From positions 13,320,193 to 13,384,192 of the forward strand of contig NC_091012.1 in assembly GCF_041146395.1 (NCBI RefSeq): DNA of 64,000 bases, read 5' to 3'. The DNA is from Eulemur rufifrons (lineage: Eukaryota; Chordata; Mammalia; Primates; Lemuridae). Positions 10,611 to 22,363 of this stretch are shown here, one piece after another. A model generated the notes under the pieces. It worked only from the letters and a program-made list of their open reading frames with translations. It was not told the DNA's origin and did not search any database. Every line of letters begins with the position of its first letter. Positions within the stretch are counted from its first letter, which is position 1. A program made the translations under genes and the position numbers.

Positions 10611-12690
10611 TTATAAGGTTGTTTTAGATACTCAGTAGATAGTCATTTTTTCTTTCTCTTTGCTTGAATGTTCCTGTGGGAAAATAAAGCCTGGAGCTAA
10701 CTAGCCTACTGTCTTGACAGAGTCATTCTCAAAGTTCTTTATATTGTCATGATGATGCAATACATGTTCCTAACAATCAGTGAGATGGAGCAGTGTGTAC
10801 TTTACAAATTAATATCATTTTTGTCATTTTTGTGAAGAAAAAGAGAGTGCTGTCCATTAATATGCCTTACAAGCTTCTGGTTTTAGTTCACCTTTTTATC
10901 TTTTAAACATTTTTTTAATTATTTGTATTCCATTCTTATCAGTCTGTTTGTGCATTCTTTTTTATATATAGTTTTATCCCTATATTCTGTACTTGAGTTA
11001 ATTTTGCTAATTTGTGCTTACCTGGGCTTTTGTTTATAATTTGTAGTTTTTGAGATATCTAGATTTGCAAAGTGGTTATTAAAAAGTAGAAAACATAAAC
11101 TAGAAGAATGGTGCTTTGGGATAATACACAAATGGTGTATTCCCTAGTGTCCTCTATTTAAGCATGAATAAATAATTATACATGCCATATTTATCATTCA
11201 TTTATTTTTTTTGAGACCGATAGTATTCAATATTCAAAGTAAATTAGAAAACTATTCCATTTAACCTGGATTCCATGAAGATGGAAAGCTAAACTACCCT
11301 CCTCTTTTGCCTCAATATGTAGATAGAAAGATTTTAGTAATAACAAATACTATATGACATGTTAAGTCAATAATCATATAAATTAATGGAAATTTTATTA
11401 ATCAGAACAGTTAATATTTACTAAGAAAATTCAATATGTTAGACACTATTCCAAAGATGATTTCACATGTATCATAATATATGAGTTCCAGGGTATAATA
11501 CAAAGATTCATGGAATAAAGAAAAATTGAAACATTTATAATGATATTAGGCAATATTTATATCATCAAAAGTTCAAGTGTTTTGGCATATAACTAAATTA
11601 ACAGAAAGAGAGTTAATATAACAGCTGTATTATTAAGGTTTAATAGTTATGCAGATAAGGAATGGACAGCATCTTGAACCAGAAATCAGATGATACACAA
11701 TTATTTCAAATGCAAGAAAAAATTATTAAAAATGCCATTTTCTGGACTAAAAATTCCATTAACATCCTGAGAACAGAAATTCCACATGTCGTATTTTGTA
11801 GGCAACAGGAAATAACACTAGAAAATATCAGTTGTAGGGTAACCAGCAAGTAAGATCTAACCATATGCAAATTTCAATTAATATCCTCTTCTAAAATTTT
11901 TGAATTAAGTGGAAAAGCCAAACTGATAGTACTTTTTAAGTATCCAGGAAATGCTAATGTGGAAGTGTGATGCCTGAAGTAAACAGACCTGAACTCAAGT
12001 CACTCATTCTATCAGTTACAAGAGTATTGTTACAGAAAAATAGTCAGTATGTAAATATACACATATTTTTCACAAAAGTCAAGGACTGACACATCACAAA
12101 TTTGTTCAAATCATAAGAAATGATTCAATATGAAAGAAAAGTAATCATTCATTACACATTTCATTATCCTTTGGAAAAGGAGGATGGGGTGATAGAGCAA
12201 ATCAAGAAACTCAGAATTTTTCATAACATGCAGTTTTCTGCCACAAAATATCTTTGCATATTATTCCACCTGAGTGTACGTGGTGCATATTGTGCTTTAC
12301 GAAATATTACATATTTTTATTTTATTCTTCACTTTTAACTTTTTTATTTTCTATTTTACCTAAAACATGCTGGACACATATATTTTTAAAATCCTTGCAA
12401 TAAACACAGCAAAAGATAACTAAGAAATTACAAGGATTCCTATAATGCCCAACAATTTGAAACTACAATATGGCAGTACAGGTGCTAGCAGTGTTTAGAC
12501 ATTTTAAATATATGATTCTACACAAGTTAATAACAAGAGATGGCAAAATGTGCTACTTAATTAATGTAACTAATGGCAGAAGAATCTACTTTTGAGGCAT
12601 TCATGGTTCTAATTAGCCTGTTAAAAATTGCTCTAATTTTTGCTACATAATTTTTAAAATGTTGATTATCCTTTTTTGGAACTGAGAAGC
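10611..12690. other. Unique AT-rich sequence, nothing recognised
   Basis: No coding region or familiar repeat was recognised. The short frames at 11662-11853 and 12120-12338 have no family signature. Confidence 0.4.
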
Positions 12691-13450
12691 ACCAAAGTCT
12701 CACTGTCACATAATATTGACCACAAGTCTCTAGCTACACAAGATAACTGGGTAATATACCCATAACAGCATTGAAGTTGATGAGATGATAAGGTCCACCC
12801 AGTACATTACCATAAAGAAATCCACCAGCAGCAGGATGATGCGGGTGGCTCTTTTCTCTGGGAAGATTCTTGGGGAGAGGCTAGTGCTCTGAGGGTATTG
12901 GGATCACCTCTGGTACCTGAAGAAGAGAGTCAACATGTACACAAGTTGAAAGCACCATAAATCCTACAAGAAAGGCATCCCTGTATATTGTCAGAGTGAC
13001 ATGCCCCTGATGATGTAGCTCATGGGAGAAAGCGAAGTATTTTCTGAGAATCATCAGATTGGTCTAGCTCACATAGAAAGATACCACAGTACAGATGAAA
13101 AGTTTACTACTGAAAGACAAATTGAGAAGGCATAAAAAGAAGAACACATTTAAAAAGGTATTTTGTGAATATGTTTATACCTAGCAAGCCAGGAGGTGCT
13201 GGGTCTGGCGGTTATGGCCAAGAGCACACTCAGGATACAGATGGAAAGACCCCTCATCACCCTTCTCGTGTTAAAAACGCCTTACTCTGAAGTCATTCTG
13301 AAAATGCAAGGACTCAAACAGTTCCAGAGATGTCACAAAATGTCAATGAGGAATATCACTACGTGAACAGGGGCCAAGTGACTGGTTATGACATTGGTAC
13401 TCGTAGGCCTGTGTGGAATAAGCCATATGAATACGTGCAAGAAAAAAAGC
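12690..13450 (-). pseudogene. Vomeronasal type-1 receptor (V1R) pseudogene
   Basis: V1Rs are single-exon pheromone receptors of about 300 codons. On the minus strand the family's landmarks appear in order. SICILSVLLAITARPSTSWLA lies near 13240-13180 (end of TM3 and second loop), then a helix-like stretch near 13000. Next come TSLSPRIFPEKRAT and IILLLVDFF near 12890-12820 (third inner loop and TM6; the family form is SPR-SPETRATQTILLLVS). Last is a weak TM7 near 12720. Reading these needs several frame changes, and there are stops, for example in the TM5-loop junction near 12906. The N-terminal part is poorly preserved. It is a dead gene; the subfamily is not determined. Confidence 0.75.
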
Positions 13451-14120
13451 ATTTGCTAAGATTACAATACCAGTTTGGTAAAAATGATTTTTAATTTCAA
13501 CATTAAGTAGAAATGTTTATCAGATTAATAGTAAAGAAGAAACACATTTTGTACCTAAACAACAAAACAATAAAACTCACATTGATTTTTTATAAGGAAA
13601 TTCATTAAAACTACTATCATTTTTATTTAATTCAGTTATCTTCAAGAAAGCCTGAGTAGCTCATACAAATTTTTATGTAATCAGCCTCTTTGCATTATTT
13701 TCTAAATTATATAATTATATTATAAACATAGTGCAAAGTCAAGCATAACAAAGCCTGTGTAAGTGTCCATTATCTCTGCCTCTACAGTGACTGGCCTCCT
13801 TGGAAACATTTACTAATATTCTACTTTGTTCAGTAAAAATTTAGCATATAAATTTGCTCAATGGTAAATTTATGTAAATGGAAAAAGAATCATCAAATCT
13901 CACAATGGGAAGCCTAGATTTCTTATGTTTGTTACATCTCTTCTGAGTTTTAAACATTCTGACTTATTGCCTACCGCTTATTTCCTGTGTGGAGATATAA
14001 TGGAGTCTTGCCAACAGATTTTACAAAATCATTGATTCTGACAGAAAGGAAACAGAATTTCATTAGCATTAAGATGACTTTTTTAAAAAGCTTTTCATAA
14101 GATGTGACAATATTCCTGAG
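13451..14120. other. Unique AT-rich sequence, nothing recognised
   Basis: No gene or familiar repeat recognised. Confidence 0.4.
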
Positions 14121-14640
14121 TGAGTCTCCACTACCTGGTGTAACAAATTGTCACACACTTAGAATCTTAAAGCAACATGTATCTATTACATATCATTTCT
14201 GGAAGACAAAAGAAATAAGTGGATGTTATTAGCCTAAATTAAGGTGTCAGCAGGATGAGGTTTCACTCCATGGGCTCTAGATGTGAATCTATTGTCTTGT
14301 TTATTTTTTCTCTCTGAGCTTCTAGAGGGAACCTGAAGTCCTTGGCTCTTGTCTACCTACCAATTGCAAAGACAGCAGTGGCTGGTCACATTGTTCTCAC
14401 TTTGCCTCATTCTGAAGCTGAGTCTTTTGCCTCCTGGTTACGCTTTTAAAGATGCTGGTGATTACATTGGACCCTTCCAGATAACCCTGTGTAATCTCCT
14501 TATCTTAATGTCAGCTGATTAGCAACCTTAATTTAATCTGCAACCTTAATTCTCCTCTGTCACACAGGCTAACACAATTACAGAAGCCAGGGATTAGGAT
14601 GTGGTCACCTTTGTTGTGTCATTATACTGCCAAAATTTCC
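14121..14640 (+). repeat. Ancient interspersed repeat fragment
   Basis: The pattern CTGGTGTAACAAATTGTCACA, then TTAAAGCAACATGTATCTATTAC, then AAGGTGTCAGCAGGATGAGG resembles the very common old mammalian repeat with 'CCATAACAAATTACCACA...AAGGTGTCAGCAGGGC'. I recognise the pattern but cannot fix its family name without a repeat library. Confidence 0.55.
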
Positions 14641-15984
14641 TTTCAACCTCCAAATTTTTTTTGCTCTTTCCCAATTTACTTTCTATTCCAGATCATAATT
14701 ACATAAATTTTCTAAACTTACAAGGAAATCATTCACATCTTTGTCTCAAGATATATGGAGAATAATCCACGTAATTATTCACATTATGACATATGGAAAG
14801 TGTCATCAAAATAATCACATGGTGCTCCTTCCTAGAGGATTTGCTACATATGGCAAATTTTACTATTACCTTTTCAGTCAGATCCTATGGATATAAACAC
14901 TTTTTCCTATCCAGATTTTAGAAAACTCATTTATGTGAATCCAAATATTGGCTAATTCACACTTGCCTTTAGATTTATCTTCTGAGGTTAATGAATGTTT
15001 ATGGTTAAAGGGAAATTACAGATCTGCCTGCTCAAAATATAAATTTGAAAGAAATGCAGAAATTTCCTTCTGCAGTTGTTTTTCTTGGCTCATATTTAGA
15101 AATTCATAGCTGAGGCAGAACATTGCTCTTGAATAGCCAGATATACATAAAATTGTAGGGAGAATTTTCATAGTTGATTAGTGCTTTCTACTCTTTCTAC
15201 CAGAGCTGAATATATGAAAAGGATGCATTTATCAAAACAGCAAAAACCAACAATCTAATACTTCCTACAAATATATATCTGTACCCTCAGGACACTCAGG
15301 CATGTTTGACCCAGTGGTAGCACCAAGACAATATTGTCTTAAAGACATAGTGGTCTCCACTTTTTAAGAATAATATTCTAGTACCAATGAAATAATATTT
15401 GGAAATTGACCATTAATTTATGTATAATTAATTTATAACTATATGTCTGAACCATATTGTTAATATATACTACATATTGGAAGCCATGTAAAAGAAAGGT
15501 GAAATCATTTGACAAGTATACATAGATAAATAATTTATTATTTTCTTATGTGTTTTGAAGGGATTGTTGACCTGCTACCATAGGCAGTTTCTCTCTCCGA
15601 AGCTGAGTATGGCATAATTCACTGAACAAAGCAGAAGAGGATCCCTGGGCTCCATTATACTTGGGGAGACAGATGCTCACAGTAGACATCATTAGCAGGT
15701 CATGCCCATAGTATGATAGATATAATGTTCTCTTGGTCTCCTCTATGTATGGATGCATCTTCCCATATTCTGACTAGAATGACACAGCCCAGGACAAAAT
15801 TCTACATCCCTTCATGATACACACTGTCAACACTTTAGGTATAGGATAACTGCACCTGACCCAATAAAGGTCATATATGACAAATACCACAATAAATGGA
15901 AAACATCTGTAAGCTTTATCTCTGGATTATAACTAGCATGCCCAGTTTCAGACTCTTATTCTACAAAGTACTATATATTCAAGC
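14641..15984. other. Unique AT-rich sequence, nothing recognised
   Basis: No gene, exon-like segment or familiar repeat recognised. Confidence 0.4.
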
Positions 15985-16907
15985 CAGAGAAATTAGAGAA
16001 CAAAATGAAAGGAATCCAGATGGGAAAGGAAATACTTAATTTCTCCCTGTTTACAATTAAGATAATCTTATTTACAGAAAACCCTAAAGATGCCAGCAAA
16101 ATACTGTTGGAAATAATAAATTCAGTAAACATATAGGATTCAAAATCAACATGAAAAGTTAGTAGCATTTATATATACTAACAATGAACTATCTGAAAAG
16201 GAAACCAAGAAAGCATTTCCATATACAATAACTACAAAACAATTATTGAAAATAAATTTTACCCAAAGTGTGGACAATCTGTACATTCATGTAAGAACTT
16301 TAAGAAGTTAAAATAAGTGGAAAGATATCCCTTGGTCATGTATTTGCATTACTAATATTGTTAAAGTGTGTATACAACACAAAATGATCTACAGTTTCAA
16401 TGCAATTCCTATCAAAATACCCATGACATCTTTCACAAAAATTTCTGAAAAATTCTAAGATCTGTAAGGTATCACAAAAGACCCTGCATGACCTAAGCAA
16501 CTGAAAATAAGAACCAATCTTAGGCATCACATTATATGAATTTGAAATACATTGCAAAGGTATAATAACAACATAGTATAATACAGCCACAAATACTGAC
16601 ACATAGGCCAATGGAGAAAGTACAGACCTCCAAAATAAATCTATACATTTGCAGTTAACTGATTTTAGACAAAGGTGACAAGGACATATAATGGATCAAG
16701 GACAATATCTTCCCTAATTGGTGTTGGGATAATTAAATATCCACATGAGGAACAATCAAATGAGGCCCTCATTTAACCCCATATGTAAAAAATGAACTAA
16801 AATGCATTAAAGACTGAAATGTAAGATCTGAAACATTGAAACTACTGTGATAAAACACAGGAAAGCCCCATCACGTCAGTCTGAACAATGAGTTTTCGAC
16901 TTAACAT

Positions 16908-16920
16908 AAAAAACTCAGGC
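16908..16920. repeat. Left target-site duplication of the short L1
   Basis: AAAAAACTCAGGC, repeated at 17139-17151 right after the poly-A tail. Confidence 0.85.
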
Positions 16921-17138
16921 ACGCACCGTTTGGGGAGTGGTAACACTTGAAGGTGCTGACTCGGGAAGGGGGGGTGGGGAAGGGAGGGATATATACCTAC
17001 ATGATGGGTGCAATGCGCACGACCTGGGGAACAGACAAGCCTGGAGCTCTGACTTGGGGGGAAAGGCGGTACAGGAGCAACGTATGTAACCTGCAATTCT
17101 GTATCCCCCATAACAAGATGAAATAAAAAAAAAAAAAA
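16921..17138 (+). mobile_element. Very short 5'-truncated L1 (3' UTR only)
   Basis: Only the L1 3' UTR is present: GCACCGTTTGGGGAGTGG, the G-rich runs, then GTATCCCCCATAACAAGATG and AAATAAA followed by a run of A. It sits inside the old L1 and is flanked by a perfect 13-bp duplication. The length of about 220 bp makes it one of the shortest datable insertions in the window. Confidence 0.88.
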
Positions 17139-17151
17139 AAAAAACTCAGGC
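17139..17151. repeat. Right target-site duplication of the short L1
   Basis: AAAAAACTCAGGC, identical to 16908-16920. Its leading A's merge with the poly-A tail. Confidence 0.8.
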
Positions 17152-17461
17152 AATGCAAAAACAAACAAACAAACAAACAAAAAATCAAATATGATTATTT
17201 CAAATAAAAAGCTTCTGTACATCTCCAGACATAATGGAATGATGAAACAACAAACAGATGGGAAAAAAAGCCATTTAAAGTTATAAATCTGGTGGTTGAA
17301 TGGGCAAAATATACAAGGAACTCAAACAAGTATACAACAAAAAACAAATAACTATTTAAAAGGGGCAATATTTCACAAAAAGCTACTGTAACTAAAAAAC
17401 AAATTCAGTAAATTCATCTCCAGTTAAAAAAATCATTACCTCCACTCCACCATCACAGGAA

Positions 17462-19045
17462 TCCCAAATGGGAGGTATTAATTTGCCAGACTTCAGACTA
17501 TACTACAAGGCTGTGGTTATTAAAACTGCTTGGTATTGGCACAAGTGCAGGGACACAGACCAGTGGAACAGAACAGAAAATCCAAATATAAAACCATCCT
17601 CATATAGCCATCTAATCTTTGACAAAGCAGAAAAAACGTACTCTGGGGAAAAGAATCCTTATTCAATAAATGGTGCTGGGAAAACTGGATAGCCACATGT
17701 AGAAGACTGAAACGGGACCCACAGCTTTCACCTCTCACAAAAATCAAATCACGGTGGATAACAGACTTAAACATTAAGGGGCAAAACTATTAGAATTCTA
17801 GAAGAAAATGCAGGAAAGGCTCTTAGAGACATTGGCCTAGGCAAAGAATTTATGAACAAGACCCCTAAGGCAATCACAGCAACAACAAAAATAATTCAAT
17901 GGGACCTGATTAAATTAAAAAGCTTCTGCACAGTCAAAGAAACAGTCAGGAGAATAAACAGACAACCTACAGAATGGGAAAAAATTTTTGCATACTACAC
18001 ATCAGATAAAGGACTGATAACAAGATCTATTTAGAACTCAGGAAAATCAGTAATAAGAAATCAAACAACCCTATCAAAAAGTGGGCAAAGGACATGAATA
18101 GAAATTTTTCAAAAGAAGATATAAGAATGGCTAACAAACATATGAAAAAATGTTCAACATCTCTAATCATCAGGGAAATGCAAATCAAAACCACAATGAG
18201 ATATCACTTAACTCCAATGAGAATGGCCTTTATCAAAAAGTCCCAAAACAATACATGTTGGCGTGGATGCGGAGAGACAGGAACACTCATACACTGCTGG
18301 TGGGACTGCAAACTAGTGCAACCCCTATGGAAAGCATTATGGAGATACCTTAAACAGATTCAAGTAGACCTACCATTCAATCCAGCAATCCCATTATTGG
18401 GCATCTACCCAGAAGAACAAAAGTCATTCTATAAAAAAGACACCTACACCCGAATGTTTATAGCAGCACAATTCACAATTGCAAAGATGTGGAAACAACC
18501 CAAATGCCCATCAATTCATGAGTGGATTAGTAAAATGTGGTATATGTATTCCATAGAATATTACTCAGCTATAAGAAATAATGGTGATATAGAATCACTT
18601 TTGTTCTCCTGGAGAGAGTTGGAACCCATTCTATTAAGTGAAGTATCTGAAGAATGGAAAAATAAGCACCACATTTACTCACCAGCAAGTTGGTTTCCCT
18701 GATCATCACCTAAGTTCGCATTTGGGAATAACACCAATTGGGTATCGGACTGAGGTGGGGGGTGGGGGAAGGGATGGATGTATACCTACATGATGAGTGC
18801 GTTGCGCATTGTCTGGGGAATGGACACGCTAGAATGTTCTGACTCAGGGGATGGGGGTGGGGGGATGGGATGAGGGTACAGCTATATGATGAGTGTGATG
18901 CACACTGTCTAGGGAATGGACACGCTTGAAGCTCTGACTCAGGGGGATGGGCGGGACATGGGCAGTATATATAACCTGAACTTATGTACCCCCATGATAA
19001 GTTGAAATAAAAATAAATAAATTAATAAAAATAATAAAAAAATAA
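17462..19045 (+). mobile_element. 5'-truncated L1: ORF2 C-terminal third and 3' UTR
   Basis: ORF2 is readable from [22 protein letters not shown] (17468) to the C-terminus at 18702. An open frame of 202 codons (18094-18702) covers the cysteine-bearing C-terminal region ([18 protein letters not shown]). There are frameshifts near 17690, 17780 and 18034. The G-rich 3' UTR follows to about 19000, then an A/T-rich tail (AAATAAAAATAAATAAATT). The RT domain is absent because of 5' truncation. Confidence 0.88.
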
Positions 19046-19735
19046 AAGCAATGCCAAATTATTTGTCTTCATTCTTAAATTTAAACTTAGTCCTGAGTTT
19101 AAATGAATTTTTGGTAAACATTTTTCAGAAAGTTACTCAAACTCTTGCTATAACATTTCTTCTTTAGTTAAATGGAGTTGATGGTACCTTTATGATATGA
19201 GTACTTTGAGGATTAAATTATATATTTGTGTTTAATAAATAGTAGTATTCTTTTGTCTTACCTTAACTTCATCTTCAGGAGCAATATGTGAGAGAAATAA
19301 CTTTAAAATCTTGGCAGCAATTATGAGTTGCACATGCAAATACTCAATTAATACAGACCAGCCCCATGGAGACATGTTTCAATTTAAAGTAGTTTGACTT
19401 AAATTAGTGTGAAATTACAGAGCTTCTAAATTAGAAATTTTGAAAAGCAAACCCTTCACTCATCTCTTATATCAAAATTAATCCTTTTAAAAGTTTCTCA
19501 GGTCACGTTTAATCAGCTGCCATCTGGGATACTTATAACGAAAGCAAGGTGTGATTCATATGTTCACGAAATTGCACTGTTAGGGTATCCTGGCTCCAGG
19601 GTTGATATTTCTGGTTGTGACTTTTTTTCTCTGTGTTCCTAGGGTACATTGTGTATAACCCTAATCATGGTACTTAGATTGTGATGTAATTATTTGTTTA
19701 CACCCCTCATTCCATTTCTCATTCATAAACTTCTT
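19046..19735. other. Unique AT-rich sequence, nothing recognised
   Basis: Spacer between two L1 elements; no gene or repeat recognised. Confidence 0.4.
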
Positions 19736-21515
19736 TGGTTGAGGAAAAAAAAAAACCCATTACCATTTTTATATGCCAACAGTAAGTATTCTGAAAAGGA
19801 AATCAAAATTGTAATCCTATTTACTATAGCTACAAATAAAATAAAATACCTAGAAATAAACTTAACCAAGGAAAAGAAAGATCTCTACAATGAAAACTAC
19901 AAAAAATTGAAAAATTGAAAATGACACAGAAAATGGAAAGATATACATGCTAATGGATTGAAAAATCAATACTGTTGAAAAGTAAATTCTATCCAAAACA
20001 ATCTTAGAATCAATGCAATTTATGTCAAAATAAAAATAACATTCTTCACTGAGACAGAAAGAAATCCTAAAATTTATATGGAACACAAAGAGATCCAGGA
20101 TATCCAAACCTTACTGAGCAAAAAGGACAAAATTGGAGGAACCACAATACATTACCTGACTTCAGATTACACTACAGAGCTGGAGGAAAGAAAACAGCAT
20201 GGCACTGGCATAAAAACAAACACATTAACCAACCGAACAGAAAGGAGAGCCCAGAAAGAAATCCACGCATCTACAGTGAACTTATCTTCAACAAAGTTGC
20301 CAAGAACATAGAGCAGGGAAAGGACGGTCTCTTCAATAAAGACTGCTGGGAAAACTGGATGTCCATATGAAAAAGAATGAAAGTAGACCCTCATCACTCA
20401 CCCAATAAAAAAATCACATCAAAATGGATTAAAAACTTAAATCTAAGACCTCATACTATGGGATTTCTAAGAAAACATGGGGAAATGCTTCAGGACATTG
20501 GTATTGGCTGGGGCTTCTTCAGTAATACACCCAAAGCACAGAAAACCAAGGCAACACTGGACAAATGGGATCATGTCAAGATAAAAAGCTTCTACACAGC
20601 AAAGAAGACAATCAACAGATTGAAGAGACAACCCATAGAATGAGAGTAAATGTTTACAAACTGCCCATCTGATGAGGGATTGATAAGTAGACTATGTAAG
20701 GAGCTCCAAAACTCAGTAGGATCAATCAAATAATGAAAATAATGCTCAACATCTCTAATTATCAGAGAAATGGAAATCAAATCTACATTGATATCACTTA
20801 TCTCCAGTGAGAATGGACTTTATCAAAATGTCCCAAAACAATAAATGTTGGCGTTGATGTGGAGAGCTAGGAACACTCATACACTGCTGGTGGGAATGAA
20901 AACTAGTACAACCTCTGTGGAAAGCAATATGGAGATACCTCAAAGAGCTACAGGTAGAACTACCATTTGCTCCAGCAATCCCATTACTGGGCATCTACCC
21001 AAAGAACAAAATACATTCTATAAAAAAGACATCTGCACTTGAGTGTTTATAGCAGCACAATTCACAATTGCAAAGATGTGGAAACAACCTATGTGTCCCT
21101 AAATATATGTGTGGATTAATAAAATGTGGTATATGTATACCATGGAGTTGTCAGCCACAAAAAAAAAAAAAAAAAAAAAAATGGTGATATAGTACTCTTG
21201 TATTGTCCTGGATAGAGCTGGAACCCAGTCTACTATGTGAAGGATCTCAAGAATGGAAAAACAAGCACCACATGTACTCACCATCAAATTGGATTTTACT
21301 GATCAACACTTCAATGCACATATAGGAATAACATTCATTGGGTGCTGGGCAGATGGGAGGGGGAGTAGGGGATGAGTATGTACACACCTAATGGGTGCGG
21401 TGCATACTCTCTGGGGGATGGCCATGCTTGAAGCACTGACTCTCCTTGGACAAAGGCAATATATGTAACCTAGATATTTGTATCCCCATAATATGCTGAA
21501 ATAAACAAAATTAAA
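19736..21515 (+). mobile_element. Old L1, ORF2 second half and 3' UTR
   Basis: Plus-strand ORF2 from LYANSKYSEKEIKIVILFTIATNKIKYL-type sequence (19775) through SPNKKITSKWIKNLNLRP (20400) to the C-terminus near 21300. The G-rich 3' UTR and GTATCCCCATAATATGCTGAAATAAA follow. It is more diverged than the L1 at 17.5-19 kb. A run of A at about 21158-21181 interrupts the ORF2 end, where other copies read 'SAIRNN'. Confidence 0.78.
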
Positions 21516-22099
21516 AAATCAAATATATGGTCTGTTTGAACACACTGGATGAACTCTTGACTCTGAGGGGAGAGAGAATTCAAGAATAGGGTCCTTTTGG
21601 GGGGTGGATATTTTACCAGAATTTGTCCTGTTGCTTTTGGGGCTATGTGGGGGAGATATAAGAAAGCTGGTGTTGGTGGCACTGAAGGTTTGGGTATATG
21701 CAGTTACACCCAGACCAGCAAGTCTGGCCTAATTTTTCTGAACACTGCTCATCACACATAGGTGAACTGTCTTGGTACTTTATATAGTTAGCAACCACAA
21801 AGCACCTCTCCACTTCATACATTTCAGTGCTTTTTATTTTCCATAGAAAAATACATGAATGATGCCCACCAAATATAGAAAGACTTCTAATAGCCCTTGT
21901 GTAGCAACAGTTAACCACACTCTTCCACAAAAATACTAGGAATAAAATCAGAGCATCTAGTGCTTTGAGAGCTGAATTACATCAATAGTTGCTTGTTAAA
22001 AGATGCAAAAAATCATGATATTACTTTTGTTAACCCACTCTGACCAAAAAGTATATTTTAGAGGCTTTATTACAACTCTCAAAATATATATGTCCTTTT
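21516..22099. other. Unique sequence, nothing recognised
   Basis: No gene recognised. Frames on the minus strand (21470-21930) show no family resemblance. Confidence 0.35.
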
Positions 22100-22363
22100 T
22101 TAGGGGCTCAATACCCTTCAGGGTAGCAACAGAGAAGGTGAAATATCTGGGAGTGTGCCTGGCTAGGGAGGTGAAGGACCTCTGTAGGGAGGGCAATGAA
22201 GCACCGGGGAAGGAAGTGGCAGAGCTTGCAAATGGATGGGGGGCTATGCTGTGCTCGTGGATCGGAGGAATCAACAGGCAATGTATATAGCCTGATCTTT
22301 TGTACCCCCATAATGAGCTGAAAAACAAACAAACAAAAAATAAATTAATTAAATTAAAAAAAA
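22100..22363 (+). mobile_element. Chimeric L1 piece: A-to-G shifted ORF2 segment fused to a 3' tail
   Basis: 22100-22275 encodes an ORF2 segment just after the RT core (VATEKVKYLGVCLAREVKDL, where other copies have [20 protein letters not shown]). It joins the last part of an L1 3' UTR directly at 22276 (GGCAATGTATATAGCCTGATC) and ends in AAAAACAAACAAACAAAAAATAAATTAATT. About 500 codons of ORF2 and most of the 3' UTR are missing between the two. Compared by eye with the copies at 25.0 and 30.4 kb, the ORF2 part differs mainly by A-to-G changes. Confidence 0.75.

Larger units (their letters stand above)
15985..17460 (+). mobile_element. Old L1 ORF2 fragment (L1M-like), plus strand
   Basis: AT-rich, heavily mutated ORF2 sequence in typical L1 order: the 'YTNNELSEKETKKAFPYTITTK' region near 16175-16240, 'IYSFNAIPIKIP' near 16390, then the region with AAAAAGCTTCTGTACA near 17205 and 'AILHKKLL'-type sequence near 17365. 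Nearly every frame is broken. It is much older than the L1s inserted in and after it (16921-17138 and from 17462). Confidence 0.75.

Noticed and set aside
16336..16611. Minus-strand frame of 91 codons with membrane-like residues
   Set aside because: Antisense to old L1 ORF2 sequence that reads on the plus strand.
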